A stretch of 64,000 nt of DNA from Streptococcus infantarius subsp. infantarius ATCC BAA-102 (GCF_000154985.1 NZ_DS572694.1:310001-374000), one strand, 5' to 3'; shown: positions 35,761 to 44,758, numbered from the stretch's first letter. The notes: generated by a model not told the origin, from the letters alone. A program made the numbers and translations.

Positions 35761-36309
35761 TTAACGTAATTTTTCAATCATAACCAAGAAAGGTGGTTGG
35801 TGAATTTTGTTAAGAGGTTTGTAAAGCATGGTTGCAAACTCTTTTTGGTCAAGAGCTGACACGTAATCAAGCACAGCATCTTTTTCCATGTCTCCACCTT
35901 CGTGACCATAATAAATCATGATAGCTAGACGACCACCGATTTCAAGACGTTCTAAGATTTTTTCAATAGCCACTAAAGTGGTATCGGGTTTTGTAATGAC
36001 TGTCTTATCGGCACTTGGTAAATAGCCAAGGTTGAAAATAGCTGCGCGAATTGGCTCACTGACGTATTTATCAAGATTTTGATGCCCATCTAAAATCAAC
36101 TGCGCATTTGAAATTGCTTGTTTTTCTAGGCGTTCTTGTGTGCTTTTTAGTGCTTGTTCTTGCACATCAAAAGCGTAAACTTTTTTAGCATGCTGAGCGA
36201 GAAAAGCTGTGTCATTCCCATTTCCCATGGTTGCATCAACAGCTACTGCACCATCATCTAGCACCTCAGCCAAAAAATCATGTGATAAGTGTAAGGGACG
36301 TTTTATCAC
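35761..36309 (-). CDS. mnmM: tRNA (mnm5s2U34)-methyltransferase MnmM (YtqB)
   Basis: 182-aa Rossmann SAM-dependent methyltransferase with motif I VDATMGNGND (24-33) and IFNLGYLPSADK. YtqB of Bacillus and its streptococcal homologue were shown to methylate nm5U34 to mnm5U34 in wobble uridines of tRNA. The ATG overlaps the mnmL stop by 4 nt, matching the conserved ytqA-ytqB pair. Older annotation calls it an rRNA methylase. Confidence 0.88.
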   Translation of the reverse strand: MIKRPLHLSHDFLAEVLDDGAVAVDATMGNGNDTAFLAQHAKKVYAFDVQEQALKSTQERLEKQAISNAQLILDGHQNLDKYVSEPIRAAIFNLGYLPSADKTVITKPDTTLVAIEKILERLEIGGRLAIMIYYGHEGGDMEKDAVLDYVSALDQKEFATMLYKPLNKIHQPPFLVMIEKLR

Positions 36310-37241
36310 GATTCAACCTCCTCTAATTTACATCCTTGATAAGAACCTCGACGTTCCATTTCTTTGTCAATGGCGTTTAAAACTTCCCATTTCTTGAGGC
36401 TCCACATTGGTCCAATTAACATGTCACGTGGAGCATCTCCAGTAATGCGGTGAATAACAATATTTTTAGGAATAATTTCCAACTGATCGCAGATAATATT
36501 GACGTATTCGTCCATACTGAGCAATTTCAAACGCCCCTCATGGTAATCACGTTGCATTTTGGTACTTGTCATCAAGTGAAGCAAATGAAGTTTGATTCCG
36601 TCAATCTCGTTATCAGTCACACAACGTCTAACGTTCTCAACCATCATCTCGTGGTTTTCCCCTGGAAGACCATTAATCAAGTGAGAAACAATCTCAACCT
36701 TAGGAGCCAATTCACGAAGACGTTTCACCGTTTTAACGTAAAGGTCATAAGTGTGAGCACGGTTAATGATTTTAGAAGTTTCATCATAAGTGGTCTGCAA
36801 CCCAAGTTCAACAGTCACATGCATACGCTCAGACAACTCAGTAATGTAGGCAATGGTTTCATCTGGCAGACAGTCGGGACGTGTCCCGATATTAATCCCG
36901 ACAACACCAGGCTCGTTAATCGCTTGTTCATAGCGTTCTCGAATCACATCAACCGTGTCGTGTGTATTGGTGAAGTTTTGGAAATAAACCAAGTATTTCT
37001 TAACTTCTGGCCATTTACGGTGCATGAAATCTATTTCTTTATAAAATTGGTCACGAATTGGAGCGTCTGGAGCCACGATAGCATCACCAGAACCTGATAC
37101 CGTACAGAAAGTACAGCCACCATGCGCTACCGTTCCATCACGGTTTGGGCAGTCAAATCCCGCATCAATGGGAACTTTAAAAATCTTTTCTCCAAAAATC
37201 TCGCGATAATAATCATTTAGGGTATTGTAACGTTTTTTCAT
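36306..37241 (-). CDS. mnmL: Radical SAM protein MnmL (YtqA), TIGR01212
   Basis: 311-aa radical SAM enzyme of the YhcC/YtqA family. The cluster cysteines are Cys31, Cys43 and Cys46 (CPNRDGT..GGCTFC). Bacillus YtqA is implicated in converting cmnm5U to nm5U in tRNA, one step before MnmM, and the two genes overlap. The ATG at 37241 has no Shine-Dalgarno, and the -10 TATAAT ends 7 nt upstream, so the mRNA is predicted to be leaderless. Confidence 0.87.
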   Translation of the reverse strand: MKKRYNTLNDYYREIFGEKIFKVPIDAGFDCPNRDGTVAHGGCTFCTVSGSGDAIVAPDAPIRDQFYKEIDFMHRKWPEVKKYLVYFQNFTNTHDTVDVIRERYEQAINEPGVVGINIGTRPDCLPDETIAYITELSERMHVTVELGLQTTYDETSKIINRAHTYDLYVKTVKRLRELAPKVEIVSHLINGLPGENHEMMVENVRRCVTDNEIDGIKLHLLHLMTSTKMQRDYHEGRLKLLSMDEYVNIICDQLEIIPKNIVIHRITGDAPRDMLIGPMWSLKKWEVLNAIDKEMERRGSYQGCKLEEVES

Positions 37242-37248
37242 AGCTTTT

Positions 37249-37276
37249 ATTATAACACTTTCTAAGCACGAGACAA
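37249..37276 (-). promoter_or_regulatory. mnmL-mnmM promoter (leaderless)
   Basis: -35 TTGTCT (37271-37276), 16-nt spacer, extended -10 TGT-TATAAT (37249-37254), followed by only 7 nt before the mnmL ATG. Transcription should begin at or one base before the start codon. Confidence 0.65.
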
Positions 37277-37290
37277 ACTCAAGTCACCTT

Positions 37291-37318
37291 AAAAAGACGA
37301 CCTATCGGTCGCCTCTTT
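37291..37318 (-). terminator. Terminator after the PAP2 phosphatase gene
   Basis: Stem AAAGAGGCGACC / GGTCGTCTTTTT with a GATA loop, directly after the stop at 37324. Confidence 0.88.
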
Positions 37319-37323
37319 AATAC

Positions 37324-37980
37324 TTAATCTTGTTTTCCTTGGAAACGCCATTCAAAACGCTTCTTATCATAAATTGGGTATACAGCTAGAGAGATAGCAA
37401 GAGCTAGCAACCAGCCACCCAAAATATCTGTTGGGTAATGGACACCTAAGTAGATACGAGAAACAGCTGTTAAAAGAGCAAGTACAAAAACCAATACTTG
37501 TAGCAGATGCTTAGCCACTGTTTTTGTCAAATGTTGCTCGATAATAATCATCAAACTAATAGCCACAATCATACTGGATGCTGCATGCCAACTTGGGAAC
37601 GATGGCCCCATTGGTCGTTTAACCAAGAATTCCAAACTTGGTCTTGGACGATTATAAAGATACTTAAAGACTGTTGAAAAAGCCCCCATTAAAACCAAAT
37701 TGCCAGCTAAAAGAAGGCCTTCCGTTTTCCAATTTTTTCGGAAATAGAAAAAGGCTGCAATGGCAAATGTATAGACAAAGACAAGCGCTTCATGACCAAA
37801 ATTTGTGATGACTTTAAAGAAAGCAGTCAGATGAGCTGGTAAATCTCCACGAACGCTTAATTGAATACTTGAATCAAGTCCTGTTACAGCTTCAGGATAA
37901 AATTTTACAACATAGCCCAACATCATAAAAATTACGAGAAAGGTTGAGCCAAGTGTAAAATAGGTTTGTTTATGTTTCAT
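37324..37980 (-). CDS. PAP2-family membrane phosphatase
   Basis: 218-aa phosphatidic acid phosphatase type 2 protein with about six helices. The three signature motifs are present: KYLYNRPRP, PSWHAASS (usual PSGH with Trp in place of Gly) and SRIYLGVHYPTD. Such enzymes dephosphorylate lipid phosphates, including undecaprenyl pyrophosphate; a role in cell-wall lipid recycling is possible. The ATG at 37980 has AAAGG upstream, whereas the GTG at 37995 overlaps that site. Confidence 0.88.
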   Translation of the reverse strand: MKHKQTYFTLGSTFLVIFMMLGYVVKFYPEAVTGLDSSIQLSVRGDLPAHLTAFFKVITNFGHEALVFVYTFAIAAFFYFRKNWKTEGLLLAGNLVLMGAFSTVFKYLYNRPRPSLEFLVKRPMGPSFPSWHAASSMIVAISLMIIIEQHLTKTVAKHLLQVLVFVLALLTAVSRIYLGVHYPTDILGGWLLALAISLAVYPIYDKKRFEWRFQGKQD

Positions 37981-38121
37981 GTTAATACCTTTCACAGAAT
38001 TTAGTGCAACAGTATTATTATAACGCAGTTCATTTTTTAAGCCTAGCCAAAGCCTCTAAATTCTGTGGCAAAACTGTGGCAGTTTAAACAAATGTTAAGT
38101 TCATTAGCAGATTAACTAAAA

Positions 38122-38148
38122 AGCCTAGGACTATGTCCCAGACCTGTC
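38122..38148 (-). terminator. Terminator after ribU
   Basis: Imperfect stem CCTAGGAC / GTCCCAG followed by CTTTTT on the minus strand, just past the ribU stop. Confidence 0.5.
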
Positions 38149-38154
38149 ATGTAT

Positions 38155-38721
38155 TTATTTTGTTAAAATCGGTTTTAGGCATGTCCATAAGATAAAGAAG
38201 GAAATAGAGAAAATCACTCCTTCAATCAAGTTAAATGGGACAACCATTGCAAAAAGGTAATTTCCTAAACCTAGAATAGCTGAAATATCAAAGTTTGCAA
38301 ATTGGGCATAAAGTGGCACCGCGTAGATATAGTTTAATACCAACATAGCCACGGTCAAACCAATCATTCCCACAACTGAAGCCAAAACAAAAGTTTTCAA
38401 ACTTGGTTTTCGATTCCAAATGAAAGCCATCGCTAACAAGAAAACTCCTAAAGCGACCATATTCATTGGCATACCAATCAAGGTGGTAACACCACCATTA
38501 TTTAACATGAGTTTTAGAAGTGTTCGCAAAATCAAAATTCCAAGCGCGCTTTGCAAGTCAATCATCACAAGACCAACTAAGACTGGTAAGATTGAAAAAT
38601 CAAATTGCAAGAAGCTAGCTGATGGAATCAGCGGAAATTGCAAATACATCAACAAGAACGAAAGCGTCGATAAAATGGCAATATGTGCCAATTTACGTGT
38701 GTTAGTCATAGTTTCAGGCAT
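38155..38721 (-). CDS. ribU: Riboflavin ECF transporter S component RibU
   Basis: 188-aa membrane protein with about six helices, the substrate-binding subunit that captures riboflavin for the shared ECF energising module (encoded elsewhere). LSFLLMYLQFPLIPSASFLQFDFS near the N-terminus is typical. An FMN riboswitch directly upstream confirms the vitamin. TTGGAGG precedes the ATG and could be masked by a CAATTT/AAATTG hairpin just before it. Confidence 0.94.
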   Translation of the reverse strand: MPETMTNTRKLAHIAILSTLSFLLMYLQFPLIPSASFLQFDFSILPVLVGLVMIDLQSALGILILRTLLKLMLNNGGVTTLIGMPMNMVALGVFLLAMAFIWNRKPSLKTFVLASVVGMIGLTVAMLVLNYIYAVPLYAQFANFDISAILGLGNYLFAMVVPFNLIEGVIFSISFFILWTCLKPILTK

Positions 38722-38803
38722 AAAAAAGTTCCTCCAATTTTCTCAAATTGAAAGAAGGCGTTCGAGTATATTGCTGTAGCCAAAAAGCCTAAGCAAACTC
38801 TTG

Positions 38804-38957
38804 GTCTTCTCCCATCCAGACTTTACTGTCGGTTCTGGAATCTCACCAGATCAACTGCCAAGCAGCTCGCGGACTTTTACATTGCTCTCGTTCTCTTAGC
38901 AAACAACGAGAGGCAACACCGCCGGTCGGGAATCTCACCCTGCCCTGAAGACACCCT
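38804..38957 (-). ncRNA. FMN riboswitch (RFN element) controlling ribU
   Basis: The minus strand carries the conserved RFN blocks in order: CTTCAGGGCAGGGTGAGATT, CCCGACCGGCGGT, GTCCGCGA, TTGATCTGGTGAGATTCC, CCGACAGTAAAGTC and GGATGGGAGAAG. It ends about 80 nt before ribU. FMN binding represses riboflavin uptake genes in Firmicutes. No strong terminator is seen between aptamer and gene; a hairpin next to the Shine-Dalgarno suggests translational control. Confidence 0.96.
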
Positions 38958-38992
38958 TAGAATATCAAAAAAAATCAAGCTCTGCAATGTTT
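38957..38992 (-). promoter_or_regulatory. Promoter of the RFN-ribU transcript, within an inverted repeat
   Basis: -35 TTGCAG then 17 nt then -10 TATTCT on the minus strand, just before the aptamer. The same stretch forms the right arm of an 11-bp inverted repeat, AAAATCAAGCT / AGCTTGATTTT (spanning about 38971-39015), followed by T-rich sequence. It therefore looks both like a terminator for upstream readthrough and like a promoter. Confidence 0.45.
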
Positions 38993-39051
38993 TTGGCTGA
39001 AAAAGCTTGATTTTATGCCGATTCTCCTCACTTTTTGGATTTTTATACGTC

Positions 39052-39080
39052 AAAAAGCAGTCCTAAAGGACTACTTTTCT
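39052..39080 (-). terminator. Terminator after trmL
   Basis: Stem AAAGCAGTCC / GGACTACTTT with a TAAA loop and T-runs, directly after the trmL stop at 39082. Confidence 0.88.
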
Positions 39081-39081
39081 T

Positions 39082-39627
39082 TTATTTTAGTTTATCATGC
39101 TCGTAAGTGTGGCTGAGTTCCAAATTTGGAAATGCTTGTTGGCGAAGAGCTTCATAAACAATCATGCAGACGGTATTTGACAAATTCAAGCTGCGCACGT
39201 GTTCATCATTCATCGGAATACGAAGCGCTTTTTCAGGATTTGCTCGCATGAAGTCTTCAGGAAGACCTTTATCTTCACGACCGAAAAGGAAATAATGATG
39301 GTTGCCATCATTGTAGTTTTCGTCAGAATAAACTTTTTCAGCAAATTTACTAATCAAGTGAACTTTCCCATCACATTTTTCCATAAATTTTTCAATGCTA
39401 TCATAGAATATCACATCAAGTTTGTCCCAATAATCAAGCCCTGCGCGTTTCATTTTACGGTCATCAATTGGGAATCCCATTGGACGAATGATGTGTAGTG
39501 GTGTATTGGTTGCAGCACAAGTTCTAGCAATATTTCCTGTATTTTGTGGAATTTGTGGTTGAAAAAGAACGACATGATTGACAGCCTTAGTAGCTTTTTC
39601 TTGGTAATCAAGTTCTTCGATATTCAT
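39082..39627 (-). CDS. trmL: tRNA (cytidine/uridine-34 2'-O)-methyltransferase TrmL
   Basis: SPOUT methyltransferase that 2'-O-methylates the wobble base of tRNA-Leu. The knot motifs are [31 protein letters not shown] and [16 protein letters not shown]. The frame reads up to 39690, but GGAGAGG lies before the ATG at 39627, giving the usual 181-aa length. A leader of about 130 nt with a terminator-like hairpin precedes it. Confidence 0.92.
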   Translation of the reverse strand: MNIEELDYQEKATKAVNHVVLFQPQIPQNTGNIARTCAATNTPLHIIRPMGFPIDDRKMKRAGLDYWDKLDVIFYDSIEKFMEKCDGKVHLISKFAEKVYSDENYNDGNHHYFLFGREDKGLPEDFMRANPEKALRIPMNDEHVRSLNLSNTVCMIVYEALRQQAFPNLELSHTYEHDKLK

Positions 39628-39660
39628 AACTATTCCTCTCCGTTTTTTGACATAAAAATA

Positions 39661-39701
39661 AACCACACTGCCCGGAGTCAAGCTCAGCAAACAGCGTGGT
39701 T
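39661..39701 (-). terminator. Hairpin with T-run in the trmL leader (attenuator or sRNA end)
   Basis: AACCACACTG / CAGCGTGGTT form a 10-bp stem (one mismatch) around a GC-rich loop, followed on the minus strand by TATTTTT. It lies between the predicted transcription start (about 39758) and the trmL ATG (39627), so it can act as an attenuator or end a short RNA of about 100 nt. Confidence 0.6.
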
Positions 39702-39764
39702 GGCGGCAATTTATTAACTTAAATCATAACAGGTTTGATTTAAACTAACGAATTCTTATAAATT

Positions 39765-39792
39765 ATTATAACACTTTAACATGCAAAGTCAA
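39765..39792 (-). promoter_or_regulatory. trmL/leader RNA promoter
   Basis: -35 TTGACT (39787-39792), 16-nt spacer, extended -10 TGT-TATAAT (39765-39770). This is one of the stronger promoters in the window. A TTAAATCA/TGATTTAA hairpin (39719-39744) lies early in its transcript. Confidence 0.75.
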
Positions 39793-39870
39793 CGTATTTG
39801 ACGCGAAAATGTCATGTTTTTACGGCTTTTTTCAAAGCTTTTTTAATGTAAGCCTTTTCTTTTACAAAAT

Positions 39871-39901
39871 TAAAAGAAGCCTTGATATGAAAGGCTTCTT
39901 A
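39871..39901 (-). terminator. Terminator after kimA
   Basis: Perfect stem AAGAAGCCTT / AAGGCTTCTT with a 7-nt loop and T-run, just past the kimA stop. Confidence 0.9.
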
Positions 39902-39909
39902 AACATTTA

Positions 39910-41757
39910 TTATTTCTTCAAATGATATGAATAAGTTGCAATGATAATGTCTTCATACCAACGTAAACGCGCACGGAGACGTAGGCTCATTTGGTTGTGA
40001 AGTATGTTTTGCCAACTGTGTTTTGGAATGAATTTTGGAATAATAACCGTCATAGTGTGATTATTTTTCTTAGCTTCATGATTCATTTTTTGAACAAACA
40101 TCATAGTTGGTTTCACAATATCACGGTAGTTTGATTCAATATTGACAAATGTAACATCTGGGAAATAGTGTTTGAATTCTTCTTCAACTTCTAAGTCTTT
40201 TTCACGTGTTTCCAAGGTTGATACGTGCATGGCAACAACCGTTTGTCCAATGCTTTTAGCATAGTTGATAGCACGAATACTTGCTTGTGTCATATTGCCG
40301 ACCAAAATCAAAACCGTATTACCATCATAATGGATATTCTTAACATCATCTGTCAAACGAAGTTGCATAGCAACATTCTTGTAGTGATTCTTAATAGAAT
40401 GGAACAAGAACATCAAGACAAAGATGATTGGGAAGAATGGCCAGATTTCACCAATTCTAAAAATCAATAAAATCAAAATGATGAGGTAACAAATAATTGC
40501 TCCCAAGATATTAGCCACAGAATGTTTCAAATAGCCTTGACCAAATTTGCGTTTCCAGTGAATGACCATCCCCGTTTGTGAAAGGGCAAATGGGACAAAT
40601 ACCCCAATGGTATAAAGCGGAATAAGACGCTCAGTTGAACCATTAAAGATACAAAGAAGCGCAATTGCCCCAACTGCTAGGGTAATGATACCATTTGAAT
40701 ATCCAAGACGTGCCCCTTTTTCCATAAAGAGGTGAGGCATGTATTTGTTCTTAGCCATGTTGAAAGATAACATTGGAAAGGCAGAAAAGCCAGTATTTGC
40801 AGCAACCGCCAAGATTGAGGCTGTTGATAATTGGAAAATATAGAACAAAGCATTTCCGATTGTTGAATCACCAAAGATACGTTGCGCAATTTGAGCCAAA
40901 ATAGTTACATGAGCTGATGGTGTAATTCCCAACCAATAGTTTAGGAAAGTAATCCCTGCGAACATAATCCCAAGAATTAGTGACATGATGGCAAGGGTGC
41001 CAGCTGCGTTTTTTTCTTTTGGTTTCTTGAAAAATGGCACCGCATTTGAAATAGCTTCAACACCAGTAAGTGAAGCTGAACCGCTGGTAAAAGCTCTCAG
41101 CAAAAGAATGATAGACACTCCTGGAACCACTTTACCAATGTGTGCTGTTGCCGTATAATCCAAATGCCCAGTCAGAATTTGAAAAGCACCATATGCAATC
41201 AAGAATAAGATACTTACAATGAACAAATAAACTGGAATCATCAAAGATTTTGCCGATTCGCGCAAACCACGCAAATTCATAAACATCAAAGTCAAAACCA
41301 GAACAATCGAAATTTCTAAATTAAATTCCTTAATGGCTGGAAAAGCTGATGTAATCGCATCGGCACCAGATGACACCGAAACAGCTACTGTCAACATATA
41401 GTCAACCAACAAACTACCACCTGCAATTAATCCCATACTTGGTGATAAATTTTCCGTAGATACCATGTAGGCACCACCACCTTTAGGGTAAGCATGGATA
41501 ACTTGTTGGTAAGAAATCGTTAGGCTTGCTAACAATACCAAAACCAAAAGTCCAATTGGTAAAGACCACCAAATTGCCGCCGCAGAAATAGTTGTCAAAA
41601 TTAAGATAACTTGTTCTGGACCATAAGCAATAGATGAAAGGGCATCGCTGGACAACATAGCCAAGGCTTGTGATTTGGATAGCAGATGATCCTCGTCAGT
41701 CTCGCCAGCTGATTCCAGGGGATTACCAATAAAAACATTTCGTAACTTTTCAAGCAT
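39910..41757 (-). CDS. kimA: KimA-type high-affinity potassium transporter
   Basis: 615-aa APC-superfamily protein with about 12 helices (to about 455) and a cytosolic C-terminal domain of about 160 residues. It closely resembles Bacillus KimA (SKSQALAMLSSDALSSIAYG, YPKGGGAYMVSTENLS, GGSLLVDYMLTVAVSVSSG), a K+/H+ symporter inhibited by c-di-AMP through its C-terminal domain. Older annotation calls it an amino acid permease. The position opposite trkAH supports a potassium role. GGGAG precedes the ATG. Confidence 0.87.
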   Translation of the reverse strand: MLEKLRNVFIGNPLESAGETDEDHLLSKSQALAMLSSDALSSIAYGPEQVILILTTISAAAIWWSLPIGLLVLVLLASLTISYQQVIHAYPKGGGAYMVSTENLSPSMGLIAGGSLLVDYMLTVAVSVSSGADAITSAFPAIKEFNLEISIVLVLTLMFMNLRGLRESAKSLMIPVYLFIVSILFLIAYGAFQILTGHLDYTATAHIGKVVPGVSIILLLRAFTSGSASLTGVEAISNAVPFFKKPKEKNAAGTLAIMSLILGIMFAGITFLNYWLGITPSAHVTILAQIAQRIFGDSTIGNALFYIFQLSTASILAVAANTGFSAFPMLSFNMAKNKYMPHLFMEKGARLGYSNGIITLAVGAIALLCIFNGSTERLIPLYTIGVFVPFALSQTGMVIHWKRKFGQGYLKHSVANILGAIICYLIILILLIFRIGEIWPFFPIIFVLMFLFHSIKNHYKNVAMQLRLTDDVKNIHYDGNTVLILVGNMTQASIRAINYAKSIGQTVVAMHVSTLETREKDLEVEEEFKHYFPDVTFVNIESNYRDIVKPTMMFVQKMNHEAKKNNHTMTVIIPKFIPKHSWQNILHNQMSLRLRARLRWYEDIIIATYSYHLKK

Positions 41758-41960
41758 TGAAATTTCTCCCTAAAATTAGATAACGACTCATTATAATTCT
41801 CTCACTGACATTTCGCAAGCGTTTTGATGATTTGTAACCTAATTTTAACAATCATTGTTAGCTTGGATAAATCAAGCTTAATCCCTTGTTAACAGTTGGA
41901 ATGGCTAGTATTTTTAGGAAAAATAGAGTAATATAGATACGATACATTTCGGAGGTTAAA

Positions 41961-43310
41961 ATGAAAATAATTGTTGTCGGCGGAGGTAAGGTTGCTACCG
42001 CACTTTGTCGCTCTCTTGTTGAAGAAAAACACAATGTCGTCTTAATTGAAGAAAAAGAAGCTGTTTTAAAAAATATTACCAAACGTCACGATATCATGGG
42101 AATCGTTGGTAATGGTGCTAACTTTAAAATTCTTGAGCAAGCTGATGTTGCTAACTGCGATATCTTCATTGCTCTGACTGATAAAGACGAAGTTAATATG
42201 ATTTCAGCCGTTCTTGCCAAACAAATGGGTGCCAAAGAAACGGTTGTCCGTGTTCGTAATCCAGAATACTCAAACGCTTATTTCAAAGATAAAAATTTCC
42301 TTGGCTTTTCTTTAGTGGTCAATCCAGAATTGTTAACTGCACGTTATATTGCTAATACTGTTGACTTTCCAAATGCCCTTTCTGTTGAGCACTTTGTCAA
42401 TGGACGTGTCATGCTGATGGAATTTGTGATTTCTGATGGCAGCAAACTTTGCCACATGAGTTTAAGCCAGTTCCGTAAAAAATTCGGCAACATAGTTATC
42501 TGTGCTATCGAACGTCGCGGAAAATTAATCATTCCTGATGGTGATGCAACACTACAAACTGCTGATAAGATTTTCGTTACAGGAAGTCGTATTGACATGA
42601 TTCTTTTCCACAATTCTGTAAAAACCAAATCTATCAAGAACATGATGATTATTGGTGCTGGACGAATTGCATACTACTTGCTCAACATTCTTAAGAACAC
42701 TAGGGTGAATCTTAAGGTCATTGAAAATAATCCTGAGCAAGCTCAGATGTTCAGCCAAGAATTTCCAAACGTCCATGTCGTCCAAGGTGACGGTACGGCT
42801 AAAAGTGTGCTTTTGGAAGAATGTGTGGAAAACTTTGATGCAGTCGCAACACTAACAGGGGTGGATGAAGAAAACATCATCACTTCTATGTTCCTTGAAA
42901 CACTTGGTGTACGAAAAAATATCACTAAAGTTAACCGTACAAGCTTGCTTGAAATTATTGACACTAGCCAATTTTCAAGTATTGTCACACCAAAAAGTAT
43001 TGCCGTGGATTCAATGATGCACTTTATCCGTGGTCGTGTGAACGCCCAAGACTCAAACCTCGATGCCATGCACCACGTCGCTAATGGTCGTATCGAGACC
43101 TTACAATTTGAAATTCGTGAAAACAATAAAATGGCAGGTAAGAGTCTGTCATCACTAAAATTCAAGGAAAATATTCTGATTGCCGCAATCATCCGCAATG
43201 GTAAAACTATCTATCCAACGGGTGAGGATATCTTTGAAGTTGGCGATAAGATTGTCGTTGTCACATTCTTGAAAAACATCACGCGCATCTACGATTTGTT
43301 AGCGAGGTAA
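41961..43310 (+). CDS. trkA: Trk potassium uptake protein TrkA (double RCK)
   Basis: 449-aa cytosolic gating subunit with two RCK_N-RCK_C units: the first nucleotide-binding GGGKVATAL at 7-15, the second IGAGRIAYYL near 228. It controls the TrkH channel in response to NAD(H)/ATP. In pneumococcus the TrkH partner CabP binds c-di-AMP; whether this TrkA does is not visible. A GGAGG site precedes the ATG. trkH starts 3 nt after it. Confidence 0.93.
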   Translation: MKIIVVGGGKVATALCRSLVEEKHNVVLIEEKEAVLKNITKRHDIMGIVGNGANFKILEQADVANCDIFIALTDKDEVNMISAVLAKQMGAKETVVRVRNPEYSNAYFKDKNFLGFSLVVNPELLTARYIANTVDFPNALSVEHFVNGRVMLMEFVISDGSKLCHMSLSQFRKKFGNIVICAIERRGKLIIPDGDATLQTADKIFVTGSRIDMILFHNSVKTKSIKNMMIIGAGRIAYYLLNILKNTRVNLKVIENNPEQAQMFSQEFPNVHVVQGDGTAKSVLLEECVENFDAVATLTGVDEENIITSMFLETLGVRKNITKVNRTSLLEIIDTSQFSSIVTPKSIAVDSMMHFIRGRVNAQDSNLDAMHHVANGRIETLQFEIRENNKMAGKSLSSLKFKENILIAAIIRNGKTIYPTGEDIFEVGDKIVVVTFLKNITRIYDLLAR

Positions 43311-43313
43311 GTT

Positions 43314-44753
43314 ATGAATAAAAGTATGGTTCGTTATCTCCTAGCAAAACTCCTATTGATTGAAGCTTCTTTGATGCTGGTTCCTGTGATTGTGGCTTTT
43401 ATCTACCATGAAAATATGCGAGTGATTAATAGCCTTGTTATTACAATTGGTATTCTCGTTATCATCGGACTTCTCGGAGTGGCTTTCAAGCCCAAAAATT
43501 ACCATGTTTACACCAAAGAGGGACTCATAATCGTTGCTCTGTGTTGGATACTTTGGTCTTTCTTTGGAGCACTACCATTTGTACTTTCAGGACAAATTCC
43601 AAGTATCATTGACGCTTTCTTTGAAATGGTTTCTGGATTTACCACGACTGGTGCTACTATTTTACCTGATGTTGCGGTGCTATCACACTCGCTAGTCTTC
43701 TGGCGAAGTTTCGCCCACCTTATCGGTGGTATGGGAGTGCTGGTGTTTGCGCTAGCCATTATGGAAAATAGTAAAAATAGCCACTTGGAAGTCATGCGTG
43801 CTGAAGTGCCTGGTCCTGTCTTTGGTAAAGTGGTTTCTAAACTGAAAGAAACAGCGCAAATTCTTTATGTCATTTACCTCAGTATGTTTGCCATTTTAAT
43901 GGTTATTTTGATGGTAGCTGGCATGCCTGCCTTTGACAGTATTATCACTGCAATGGGTTGTGCTGGTACTGGTGGTTTTGGAGTCTATAATGATTCTATT
44001 GCTCATTACAACAGTTCACTAATCACAAATATTGTCTCAATTGCTGTACTCCTTTTTGGGATTAACTTTAACTTGTACTATTTCTTATTACTTCGTAAGT
44101 TTAAAGCATTCTTTAAAGACGAAGAACTAAGAACTTATATTGGGATTGTTGTGATTGCAACAGCTCTAATCTGGTTGAATGTCAGTGGCCTTTACCCAAG
44201 CGCTGGTAAGGCTTTGAAAAATTCATTATTTGAAGTGGCTAACGTCATGACAACAACAGGATTTGGAGTAACTGATTTGACCGTTTGGCCTTTGTTTGCT
44301 CAGGTTATTCTGCTCTTTCTCATGTTTGTCGGAGGATCTGCTGGATCAACTGCAGGTGGTATTAAGGTCATGCGTGCACTGATTCTAACGAAAATCGCAA
44401 GAAATCAAGTGCTCTCAACCCTTTATCCAAACCGTATCATGACTATCCATATCAACGAACAGCCACTTGATAAGGAAATTCAACACGGTGTCCTTAAGTA
44501 TTTGACATTATATGTTTTCTTACTTTTAGGACTAACCTTAATGCTATCACTAGATAATAATAATTTTATGGTTGTGGTCAGTGCAGCTACTTCAACCTTT
44601 AACAATATTGGACCAATGCTTGGAACAAGTCAAACCTTTGCAATCTTTAGTCCGTTTTCAAAACTACTCATGTCATTTGCTATGATTGCAGGACGTTTGG
44701 AAATCTACCCAATGTTACTACTTTTCATTCCAAAAACATGGTCAAAATATTAA
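43314..44753 (+). CDS. trkH: Trk potassium channel subunit TrkH
   Basis: 479-aa K+ translocation subunit with four selectivity-filter loops: FTTTGATIL, GCAGTGGFG, MTTTGFGV and FNNIGPM. About ten to twelve membrane segments. It sits 3 nt after trkA in an operon that ends at a strong terminator. Confidence 0.94.
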   Translation: MNKSMVRYLLAKLLLIEASLMLVPVIVAFIYHENMRVINSLVITIGILVIIGLLGVAFKPKNYHVYTKEGLIIVALCWILWSFFGALPFVLSGQIPSIIDAFFEMVSGFTTTGATILPDVAVLSHSLVFWRSFAHLIGGMGVLVFALAIMENSKNSHLEVMRAEVPGPVFGKVVSKLKETAQILYVIYLSMFAILMVILMVAGMPAFDSIITAMGCAGTGGFGVYNDSIAHYNSSLITNIVSIAVLLFGINFNLYYFLLLRKFKAFFKDEELRTYIGIVVIATALIWLNVSGLYPSAGKALKNSLFEVANVMTTTGFGVTDLTVWPLFAQVILLFLMFVGGSAGSTAGGIKVMRALILTKIARNQVLSTLYPNRIMTIHINEQPLDKEIQHGVLKYLTLYVFLLLGLTLMLSLDNNNFMVVVSAATSTFNNIGPMLGTSQTFAIFSPFSKLLMSFAMIAGRLEIYPMLLLFIPKTWSKY

Positions 44754-44758
44754 AAATC

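Noticed and set aside
36450-37097. 215-aa plus-strand open frame opposite mnmL
   Set aside because: It lies wholly inside the conserved mnmL frame on the other strand, has no ribosome site and resembles no family; it is a shadow frame.
38155-38957. Terminator-type FMN riboswitch
   Set aside because: No hairpin with T-run was found between the aptamer and ribU; the hairpin next to the Shine-Dalgarno fits translational control better.
41860-41878. AGCTTG/CAAGCT inverted repeat between kimA and trkA as a c-di-AMP riboswitch or terminator
   Set aside because: The stem is only 6 bp, has no T-run, and none of the ydaO aptamer blocks are present in the 200-bp spacer.
42743-43198. 151-aa minus-strand frame opposite trkA
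   Set aside because: It is antisense to a well conserved double-RCK gene, without ribosome site or promoter.
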